DNA of 8,874 nucleotides, taken from the NCBI GenBank assembly GCA_007375925.1, contig VMFH01000015.1, forward strand, positions 1-8,874, in the 5' to 3' direction. Source of the DNA: Parcubacteria group bacterium Gr01-1014_72 (lineage in GTDB: Bacteria > Patescibacteriota > Minisyncoccia > Phycocordibacterales > VMFH01). How positions within the stretch are numbered: the first letter of the stretch is position 1; each line of letters begins with the position of its first letter. The notes beneath the pieces were generated by a model. The model was not told the origin of the DNA, ran no database searches, and saw nothing but the letters and a program-made list of their open reading frames with translations. A program made the translations under genes and the position numbers. Of the stretch, positions 1 through 5,405 are shown in pieces.

Positions 1-203
1 GATTGCTCGGAGAGAAGTTTTTCTCAGACCTCGAACAAAAATTCAGGACCGATATTAAACCGAACATTAAAGAATATCTGAAAAAATATCACGTCTCCTA
101 CATAATCAAAGACACAGCCTTGGACCTGCAGTACCAGCCAGAAAGGCTCGGTGCGACGCGCGTGTATAGCGACGAGAGGTTCGAGATTTACCGCTTGCCA
201 TAA
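1..203 (+). CDS. C-terminal end of a probable polytopic membrane protein (5' truncated)
   Basis: An open frame enters from the left edge and stops with TAA at 201-203, giving 67 residues of the C-terminus. The visible part is soluble and mixed alpha/beta. It has a charged helix-like stretch (KPNIKEYLKKYHVSYIIK) and then ends in VYSDERFEIYRLP. A closing pattern of 'lone Tyr-containing strand, then VY.DERFEIYRL' resembles the extracytoplasmic tails of large membrane glycosyltransferase or oligosaccharide-handling proteins. That is an inference from pattern memory only, and no membrane segment lies inside the window. The stop is 2 nt before the next start codon, so the gene belongs to the operon of the following glycosyltransferase. 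A TTG at position 3 could be a start, but the frame is open to the edge, so truncation is more likely. Confidence 0.6.
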   Translation, partial: LLGEKFFSDLEQKFRTDIKPNIKEYLKKYHVSYIIKDTALDLQYQPERLGATRVYSDERFEIYRLP

Positions 204-205
204 TT

Positions 206-1375
206 ATGAAAGTCTATTACGTCGCCAATTTCTATGTGCCGTTTGAAAAAGCGTACGGCATTCAGCTCGCGAAGATGTGCGAAGCGCTTATTGAGGCGGG
301 CGCGGACGTTGTTGTCGTGGCGCCCCGCCGCCACGGCGGGGCGCCACTCCAGACTCCCCGCGAGTTTTATAATCTCCGTGTTCCACTGCCCGTGCGGTAT
401 TTGCCGACTCTGCCACTTTTTAATTTCGGCCGGATCGGATTTGTGATTGCCTCCGCGTTTTTTATGATTGTGTATCTCAAATACCTGTGGTGGAAACGTT
501 TGATGGGTGAGAAGTTTGTGATTCACGCGATTGATATGGACCAATTTTCGTTCGCCCTCGTGCCGCTTGTCGGCGTGGCGTTTATTGCTGAACTCCATGA
601 TGCAAAGCCGCGCAGTTTGTCGTTCGCGTTCCTCCTTTCCCGCGCGCGGCATATTCTCGTCGTCAATCGGCTCATCAAGGAAGCGCTGATGAAAAATTTT
701 TCTCTTCCTTCTGAAAAAATCACTGTTGCGCCGAACGGGATTGATGAGCGAATGTACGAAGAATTGCCGACGAAAGAAGCCGCGCGGGATGCCCTCGGCA
801 TCCCGCGCGGCTCCAAACTCGCCCTCTATGTCGGACGTCTCTATGACTGGAAGGGGACGGAGATTCTCGCCGAAGCCGCGCGATTGACGCCCGATGTCAC
901 GATCGGTTTTCTCGGCGCCACGGAAGAAGAGTATGAGAAGGTAACAGGCGAGCATGCCCCTCGGAATCTCCGATTTTTCGGAAGCGTTTCCCACGGCGAA
1001 GTTCCGAAGTGGCTCGCGGCGGCCGACCTGCTCCTCGTTCTCGGTACGAAACAAAACGAATACTCGTACCGCTACACCTCGCCGATGAAGCTCTTTGAGT
1101 ACCTGCCTCTTGGCCGTCCGATCGTCGCGGCGCGGACACCTGCCATAGAAAGTGTGGTGTCAGAGAAAGAAGTATTTTTTTACGAACCAGATAATGTAAC
1201 TGATTTATCGCATGTCATCACCAAAGCTCTTGAACCTCACTTGGGAGTTGGACTCCCAAGTGGAAAAATAGCTGAATTTTCATGGAAAAGACGCGCGTTA
1301 CTTTTATTGACAAGTTCTCTAAATAGTGCAACTATCAAAAATAGATATCCAACATTATCCAAAGGCAACTTATGA
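206..1375 (+). CDS. Glycosyltransferase family 4 (GT-B fold) protein
   Basis: Predicted 389-residue GT-B glycosyltransferase that moves a sugar from a nucleotide-sugar donor to a surface glycan or lipid carrier at the cytoplasmic face. The N-terminal acceptor domain starts MKVYYVANFYVP with YGIQLAKMCEALIEAG at about 17-32. The hinge contains APNGID (175-180). The donor domain opens with LYVGRLYDWKG (207-217), with R211 and K216 in the usual phosphate-binding positions. It continues to SPMKLFEYLPLGRPIVAA, where E298 is the second Glu of the family's EX7E motif. The first Glu position is Tyr290, a variation seen in the SP(L/M)KLFEY subgroup. ATG at 206 follows the previous stop by 2 nt, and its own stop overlaps the next ATG (ATGA). 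Oddities are three perfect inverted repeats inside the gene and a drop from about 65% GC (1081-1140) to about 35% (1141-1200), with a change to AT-rich codons such as AGA, TTA and ATA. Donor and acceptor cannot be read from sequence. Confidence 0.92.
   Translation: MKVYYVANFYVPFEKAYGIQLAKMCEALIEAGADVVVVAPRRHGGAPLQTPREFYNLRVPLPVRYLPTLPLFNFGRIGFVIASAFFMIVYLKYLWWKRLMGEKFVIHAIDMDQFSFALVPLVGVAFIAELHDAKPRSLSFAFLLSRARHILVVNRLIKEALMKNFSLPSEKITVAPNGIDERMYEELPTKEAARDALGIPRGSKLALYVGRLYDWKGTEILAEAARLTPDVTIGFLGATEEEYEKVTGEHAPRNLRFFGSVSHGEVPKWLAAADLLLVLGTKQNEYSYRYTSPMKLFEYLPLGRPIVAARTPAIESVVSEKEVFFYEPDNVTDLSHVITKALEPHLGVGLPSGKIAEFSWKRRALLLLTSSLNSATIKNRYPTLSKGNL
317..347. repeat. Perfect inverted repeat, 14-bp arms, 3-nt loop (inside GT4 gene)
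   Basis: Arms 317-330 and 334-347 are exact reverse complements, separated by the loop CCA (331-333). The segment encodes residues 38-47 (VAPRRHGGAP) of the glycosyltransferase, just after the hydrophobic strand VVVVAP. The mRNA should form a very stable GC hairpin. It may be a short palindromic element or a corrected quasi-palindrome. Confidence 0.9.
778..812. repeat. Perfect inverted repeat, 16-bp arms, 3-nt loop (inside GT4 gene)
   Basis: Arms 778-793 and 797-812 are exact reverse complements with loop CTC (794-796). The segment encodes about residues 191-203 (EAARDALGIPRGS), the linker before the donor domain, where the family commonly has an 'R..LGIP' pattern. The palindrome therefore covers sequence the protein is expected to have, which argues against simple insertion. 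Confidence 0.92.
1238..1262. repeat. Perfect inverted repeat, 11-bp arms, 3-nt loop (inside GT4 gene)
   Basis: Arms 1238-1248 and 1252-1262 are exact reverse complements with loop TGG (1249-1251). The segment encodes HLGVGLPSG (345-353) in the variable region between the donor-domain core and the C-terminal SWKRRA helix. It lies inside the AT-rich tail of the gene, where its composition stands out. Confidence 0.88.
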
Positions 1376-1701
1376 ATCCTTTTGAGGACCCAGATGATCC
1401 TTTTTTAAAGGATCGCTTATTACCGAGATGTTTCCAAAATCTGTTTCCTGGCGATATTTTCGATTCTACCGAGGCGGACAATGAAAAGTGGCGTCATCTC
1501 CGAGTCACATATCTTAAACTCGACAGTAAGCAGTCAGCCTTGGGGAATGCTGTTATCCGAACTCGGGGTCTTATAGTGAATTTTAGGCCAGAAGCAAAAA
1601 TTCAGCTGGTCGATCCTGTGTCTGGAAACATGAAGAATCATCTCGAAGATGTTCTGGAAGAACGTAGGAAATGGCAAATTCAAAAAAGAGGTTACTCTTA
1701 A
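1372..1701 (+). CDS. Hypothetical protein, 109 aa, translationally coupled to the GT4 gene
   Basis: I do not recognise a family. The predicted product is soluble and acidic at the N-terminus (MNPFEDPDDPF). Its middle is strand-like (LRVTYLKLDS; GLIVNFRPEAKIQLVDP), and it ends in a charged helix (HLEDVLEERRKWQIQKRG). There is no signal peptide or membrane segment. The ATG overlaps the stop of the glycosyltransferase gene in an ATGA junction, a typical coupling arrangement, and supports this start. A terminator follows about 50 nt after the stop, so it is the last gene of its operon. Local composition is AT-rich (about 37-48% GC in lines counted) compared with the glycosyltransferases on both sides, so it may belong to a segment of different history. 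The length and the coupling support a real gene; function is unknown. Confidence 0.6.
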   Translation: MNPFEDPDDPFLKDRLLPRCFQNLFPGDIFDSTEADNEKWRHLRVTYLKLDSKQSALGNAVIRTRGLIVNFRPEAKIQLVDPVSGNMKNHLEDVLEERRKWQIQKRGYS

Positions 1702-1750
1702 ATTTTGATAATCGTCTTGATTGTAACCCCTCACCTTATTAGGAATATCT

Positions 1751-1781
1751 CCCCGTGTTGCAATGACACGGGGGATTTTTT
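1751..1781 (+). terminator. Rho-independent terminator of the first operon
   Basis: The stem CCCCGTGT (1751-1758) pairs with ACACGGGG (1766-1773) across the 7-nt loop TGCAATG. It is followed by GA and a run of six T (1776-1781). It lies 50 nt after the stop of the 109-aa gene and before the next promoter, as expected for an operon end on the + strand. Confidence 0.88.
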
Positions 1782-1830
1782 ATGCATCAAATTAAGAATT
1801 ACGAAAAGACAATTATTTTACGTATGGTAG

Positions 1831-1845
1831 TGTTATACATACCGT
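1831..1845 (+). promoter_or_regulatory. Extended -10 promoter directly before the second GT4 gene (leaderless start)
   Basis: TG (1831-1832), one base, then TATACA (1834-1839) form an extended -10 element. Only 6 nt separate it from the ATG at 1846, so transcription should begin at or next to the A of the start codon. No convincing -35 hexamer is seen at 16-18 nt, which fits an extended -10 promoter, and there is no Shine-Dalgarno sequence. Confidence 0.6.
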
Positions 1846-2973
1846 ATGCGGATTGGGATTTTCTTGCATCCATACGACGAGGCGAAACCGGCCGGATTGG
1901 GGCGGTATATTTTGGAATTGACGAAGGCCCTTGTCGTGGCGGAAACTGCCCACACGTTCGTCATCTTTTTGAAACGAAGGCCTGCCCACTCGCCGCTTCC
2001 GGAGTCCGATCGTGTGCAGTATGTGTACGGCGCCGGCGGACCTGCCCGCCAAAGCCGGAGCAAGGCGATGGCAGGCGGGTTTTTCTGGATGGACCGCCTT
2101 ATTGGCAAGGGGCCACCCTGCGACGCCTATCTTTTCAACACCCCCATCGTGCCTCTTTTTCGGAAGCCCGGGAGATTTATTGTCATTTCGCTTGATTTTG
2201 CGTACCGCACCCTTCCTGCGCGGGGACTGCGCGAGACGCTCCGCAGGCGTTTACTCTTTTGGTACCACCGATTTTCTCTCCGCCGCGCGTCGCGCGTCGT
2301 TGCCATCTCCGGCGCGACGCGCAAAGAAACCTGCCTCCTTTTTGGTATTCCCGAAGAACGAGTGAGTGTTGTGTACCCGGGGTTTAACAATATTTGCGCC
2401 CTTCCCGAAAAAGAAGTCCCCGCTCTGCCAAAGCACTTCTTTCTCTTTGTCGGCGCGCTCAAGGAGCGGAAAAACGTGCACCGGATCATTGAGGCTCTTG
2501 CATACGCGGGGGAAAGGGGTCTCCGCGGGGAGCGGCTTCTCATTGTCGGCGGCGGGGGTAGTGCGTACGAGGAGTTCCTTCGGCAGAGAGTTGCGGAACT
2601 TCATCTCTCCGAACGCGTTGTCTTTCTCGGCTACCGGAGCGACGAGGAGCTCTCATTTCTTTACAAACACGCGCTCGCACTCGTTTTCCCGAGTCTCGTT
2701 GAGGGCTTCGGATTTCCTGTTTTGGAGGCGTTTGCGTGCGGGACGCCGGTCATCACCTCAAAAATTTCTTCGCTCATTGAGCTTGGCGGCGGCGGCGCGG
2801 CGGAGGTGGTGGATCCGTACAATATTTCTGCCATTGCGGGCGCGATGGTGCGTGTCGCTACAGACTCGGCGCACCGTGAGGAGCTCATCCGTCGCGGGCG
2901 CGAACGCGCGGGAGAGTTTAGTTGGGAGAAGTGTGCGCGGGAATTTTTGGCGCACATTGAGCAACATCCATGA
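1846..2973 (+). CDS. Glycosyltransferase family 4 (GT-B fold) protein
   Basis: Predicted 375-residue GT4 glycosyltransferase, similar in layout to mannosyl- and rhamnosyltransferases of polysaccharide clusters. The N-terminal domain begins MRIGIFLHPY and has the glycine-rich GLGRYILEL (17-25). A central RVVAISGATRKET (150-162) is the common 'sri.vaiS..t+' motif, followed by VSVVYPGF (173-180). The donor domain shows FVGALKERKN (201-210), LLIVGGGG (231-238) and VFLGYRSDEEL (259-269). The EX7E motif is complete: E286 and E294 in EGFGFPVLE, then AFACGTPVITS. The C-terminus has FSWEKCAREFL (358-368). The gene follows a terminator and has its own promoter; its stop overlaps the next ATG (ATGA), giving a two-gene operon. 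A degenerate palindrome encodes residues 66-78 and looks like low-complexity filler in the N-terminal domain. The donor is unknown; the GDP-mannose gene nearby makes mannose or a deoxyhexose plausible. Confidence 0.93.
   Translation: MRIGIFLHPYDEAKPAGLGRYILELTKALVVAETAHTFVIFLKRRPAHSPLPESDRVQYVYGAGGPARQSRSKAMAGGFFWMDRLIGKGPPCDAYLFNTPIVPLFRKPGRFIVISLDFAYRTLPARGLRETLRRRLLFWYHRFSLRRASRVVAISGATRKETCLLFGIPEERVSVVYPGFNNICALPEKEVPALPKHFFLFVGALKERKNVHRIIEALAYAGERGLRGERLLIVGGGGSAYEEFLRQRVAELHLSERVVFLGYRSDEELSFLYKHALALVFPSLVEGFGFPVLEAFACGTPVITSKISSLIELGGGGAAEVVDPYNISAIAGAMVRVATDSAHREELIRRGRERAGEFSWEKCAREFLAHIEQHP
2041..2080. repeat. Degenerate palindromic element inside the second GT4 gene
   Basis: CCTGCC (2041-2046) pairs with GGCAGG (2070-2075), and CGCC (2047-2050) pairs with GGCG (2064-2067), leaving a 2-nt bulge and a loop of 13 nt. 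It encodes PARQSRSKAMAGG (66-78), a stretch with no apparent GT4 counterpart. Its words CCTGCCCGCC and GCAGGCGGG resemble short palindromes that recur in Parcubacteria genomes (from memory, not searched). Confidence 0.55.
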
Positions 2974-4115
2974 TTCCCCGAGCGTTCTATCAACCGGTTC
3001 TCATCTGTGCGGCGGTTTTCCTTTCTCCCCTTCTTTTTGTCCGCGCGCGTAGACGCGCACGCGGTGCCTCCGCCACAGCGCAACTTCGTATCCTCATCAC
3101 GCCCCAGCTCACCCGTATCGGCGATCTCGTTTGCTCCACGCCGGTCTTTCGCGCCCTGAAGCGCGCGTACCCAGGTGCGTACCTTGCGGTGCTTGCGACG
3201 AACAAAAATGCAGCCGTGCTACAGAATAATCCCCATATTGATGAGGTGATTCTGTATCGGAGAGTGGGAGGCGTGTTCAAATTGCCGCACCTTCTCCGCG
3301 CGCGGCGGTTTGACTGGAGCATTGATCTCACGGGTAATGCCTTTAGCGCCGCTTTCGCGCTTCTCGCGCTCATTCCGCGGCGCGTGCGGCCAACCTATAA
3401 CGGACGCCCGCTCCTGCTCCGGCTCGCGGATTGCTTTGCGACCGATTTGTTTCACTACGAGCACCATACGTTTTTGCCGAAGTTCTACCTCCGTCTTCTT
3501 CAACCCCTCGGCATTCACGCGGAGGATGCACGTCCGGAAGTTTTTGTCTCGCCCGCAGAGCGGGCGGCCGTTGCCGCGTTCCTTGGCACGCGCGGTGTCG
3601 CTTCAGACGCCTTGCTTGTTGGTATGAGCATTACGGCGGGAAACAAAATAAAAGAGTGGGGAGATGAGCACTTTGCAGAGCTTGCGAAGCTTATTTTGTC
3701 GGCGCACCCGCACACGCTCCTTCTCATAGGAGGCCCCGCTGATGCCTCCCGCATTGACGCGCTCATCGCCCTTTTGCCCGAGTCGGTGCGAGGACGGGTA
3801 GTGAGCGCGACCGGCCTCCCGCTCCACGAGCTTCCCGCGCTCATGGAGCGCCTCGTGCTCTACGTCGGGGTGGATACCGGGCCCATCTATATCGCGCACG
3901 CGCTCCGCATACCCCTCATTGATATCGTCGGTCCGGTTGATGCGAGTGAGCAGCCGCCGCAGGACGAGCGGAGCGTCTGTATCCTCCCACCCGACGTTCC
4001 CCCGACATCCTTTGTTTTTAAGAGTCGTGGCAACCCCGCGCTCACGAGGAAGGCCCTTGCGGCCACCTCTGTTTCAAATGTTTTCGGCGCTGTGGAGAAA
4101 TTGCTGTCCCACTAG
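2970..4115 (+). CDS. Glycosyltransferase family 9 (ADP-heptose:LPS heptosyltransferase-like), membrane anchored
   Basis: Predicted 381-residue GT-B enzyme of the heptosyltransferase family, which uses nucleotide-activated heptose or related sugars. A hydrophobic helix at about 9-24 (PVLICAAVFLSPLLFV) followed by an Arg-rich stretch (RARRRARG) suggests an N-terminal membrane anchor with the catalytic part in the cytoplasm. The family signature follows: ILITPQLTRIGDLVCSTPVFRAL begins at 41, with NNPHIDEVI at 86-94. The donor domain has TAGNKIKEWGDEHFAELA (222-239), LLIGGPAD (251-258) and VGVDTGPIYIAHALRIP (299-315), then IVGPVD (319-324). The family's usual His in 'D(S/T)GP.H.A' is Tyr307 here, which may alter donor binding. 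The ATG overlaps the previous stop (ATGA). The C-terminus faces the convergent peptidoglycan-binding gene across 24 nt with no visible terminator. Heptose LPS is not expected in this kind of organism, so the real substrate is open. Confidence 0.9.
   Translation: MIPRAFYQPVLICAAVFLSPLLFVRARRRARGASATAQLRILITPQLTRIGDLVCSTPVFRALKRAYPGAYLAVLATNKNAAVLQNNPHIDEVILYRRVGGVFKLPHLLRARRFDWSIDLTGNAFSAAFALLALIPRRVRPTYNGRPLLLRLADCFATDLFHYEHHTFLPKFYLRLLQPLGIHAEDARPEVFVSPAERAAVAAFLGTRGVASDALLVGMSITAGNKIKEWGDEHFAELAKLILSAHPHTLLLIGGPADASRIDALIALLPESVRGRVVSATGLPLHELPALMERLVLYVGVDTGPIYIAHALRIPLIDIVGPVDASEQPPQDERSVCILPPDVPPTSFVFKSRGNPALTRKALAATSVSNVFGAVEKLLSH
3550..3566. repeat. Short perfect inverted repeat, 7-bp arms, 3-nt loop (inside GT9 gene)
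   Basis: CGCCCGC (3550-3556) and GCGGGCG (3560-3566) are exact reverse complements around the loop AGA. Alone this could be chance in GC-rich coding sequence; it is listed because the 3-nt loop matches the longer repeats in the window. Confidence 0.5.
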
Positions 4116-4139
4116 TGAAGGAGCGGAGGGGATACCTTA

Positions 4140-5264
4140 CTACTGTCCGGATCCCAAAAGTTCAGTGAGTTTGACGCGTGTTTTTGGACCGACGCGGCCA
4201 TAGCCGGGGTCACCTGCTTCGGCAATTCCATACTTTACCTGGAAACGCTCTACGGCGCTTTGTGTTGCAGGGCCGAAGAAAATAGTTTCATTTCCCGAGC
4301 TCCCTGGGCCGCTCTCTGCGATACGTGTATCGGGGTCGCGGTTGAGGATCTGTTGTACGAGAAGCACCTCCCCGCTCCGGATGCCCCGCGAGAGGTGCCG
4401 CGTGAGCGCCGCGCTTGGTTTCGGAGCTTCCGCTGCAGGAGGGCCGCCTCCCGCTCCCCCGAAGACTTCCGCGAGCTTCGCGCGGGTTTTCGGGCCGAGC
4501 GCGCCATAGCCGGTTGTTTGCGGTGTGCCGGAAGAAACGATTTGATACTTTATCTGGAAACGTTCTATCGCGCGCTGTGTTGCGGAGCCGAAGTACCCCG
4601 TTACGAGCCCTTCAGGGTAAAGCGCGGCGTCGGTCGCCAGAATACTTTGGAGTCGCCGCACCTCTTCATTCGTCACGCCGCGCCGGAGCATTTTGTTGAA
4701 GGTAAGGGGGGGGAGGGGGGAAGGAGAGGCGGGCAGAGGCACTCCCGCCTGCGGTGTTGCCGGCACGCTTGGCAGGACGGGAGCCGTTTCTTGTTTTGTC
4801 GCCGTGCTCGAGACACTCGGAGTCGAGGCACTCGGAGCGGATGGCGATGATCCCGGCGCGCCTCCGCCGCCCCCGCTACTCGAGGAGGAGCTCGTTGTAC
4901 AGGCGGTGGCAGAGACCGACACTGTTACGGTGACCGTGGCTACTTGAGAATTTGAGAGGGTCAACTTGGATGTTCCGCTGTCGCATGACAGTGACCGCGT
5001 GAATCCGCCAGCCACCGAACTTGTGCCAAGCGTTGCGCTGCTTCCTGAAACGGTAATTGTTGAATCTTTCGCCAGCGTGACGTCAAAACTGGACGAACCA
5101 ACCGTGATGGATTCAACAGTTGCGCTGGATCCGCTGACCGATACGTCTACGCTGGAAACGCGGATGACGGTGTCAGTGGTAAGCGTAACGTCGTCGGCGG
5201 CTGCGAGCGCGACGAACGGCAGGGCGACGAGTGTAAAGAGCGTTGCTACGGTAGCTTTTTTCAT
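4140..5264 (-). CDS. Exported protein with two peptidoglycan-binding (PG_binding_1-like) repeats
   Basis: Predicted 374-residue secreted or wall-associated protein. The N-terminus MKKATVATLFTLVALPFVALA is a clear Sec signal peptide with likely cleavage near residue 21-23, which is why I start at 5264 rather than at an in-frame GTG at 5291. Residues about 24-125 are Ser/Thr/Val-rich beta strands with two Cys (C94, C122) that could form a disulfide. Residues about 123-187 are a Ser/Gly/Pro linker. Two homologous modules follow, at about 189-266 and 286-368. Each has 'L.RG+...EV..(L/V)Q.IL', then FGSATQRAIERFQIKY or FGPATQSAVERFQVKY, and a closing LGPKTRAKL or VGPKTRVKL. Such modules anchor proteins to peptidoglycan; this variant is common in Parcubacteria (from memory). 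No catalytic domain is present, so the role is structural or adhesive. The upstream neighbour on the same strand is also a surface protein. Confidence 0.9.
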   Translation of the reverse strand: MKKATVATLFTLVALPFVALAAADDVTLTTDTVIRVSSVDVSVSGSSATVESITVGSSSFDVTLAKDSTITVSGSSATLGTSSVAGGFTRSLSCDSGTSKLTLSNSQVATVTVTVSVSATACTTSSSSSSGGGGGAPGSSPSAPSASTPSVSSTATKQETAPVLPSVPATPQAGVPLPASPSPLPPLTFNKMLRRGVTNEEVRRLQSILATDAALYPEGLVTGYFGSATQRAIERFQIKYQIVSSGTPQTTGYGALGPKTRAKLAEVFGGAGGGPPAAEAPKPSAALTRHLSRGIRSGEVLLVQQILNRDPDTRIAESGPGSSGNETIFFGPATQSAVERFQVKYGIAEAGDPGYGRVGPKTRVKLTELLGSGQ

Positions 5265-5405
5265 GATGATGAGTGGTTGTGTAGAGGCCACTGCCGCCCA
5301 CTCGTACCCCCCACTCTGTCCAAACAGTCTACTAAACAGTCTCTGCTGAGAGGACCGGAAGATTGTGGAGTACGTAGGTTCGACGCCGTGGCCCTACGGG
5401 TTCAT
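5265..5405. other. Intergenic region between the two exported-protein genes
   Basis: 141 nt with no gene. It contains a direct repeat AAACAGTCT at 5322-5330 and 5334-5342 (12-nt period), upstream of the peptidoglycan-binding gene on the minus strand and possibly a regulator site. A weak 6-bp inverted repeat (CGTAGG 5374-5379 / CCTACG 5394-5399) lacks a T-run on either strand, so it is not a convincing terminator. No good -10/-35 pair was found for the minus-strand gene. Confidence 0.4.

Noticed and set aside
317..812. The GC hairpins in the GT4 gene considered as rho-independent terminators
   Set aside because: Neither is followed by a T-run on either strand, and both lie inside an intact coding frame.
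206..1054. A long minus-strand open frame (188-1054) opposite the first GT4 gene
   Set aside because: The + strand frame has complete GT4 motifs and operon spacing. The antisense frame has no family features and is a by-product of GC-rich codon use.
5370..5400. GGTTCGA resembling a tRNA T-loop
   Set aside because: The flanking bases do not pair as a 5-bp T-stem, and no acceptor, D or anticodon arm can be folded around it.
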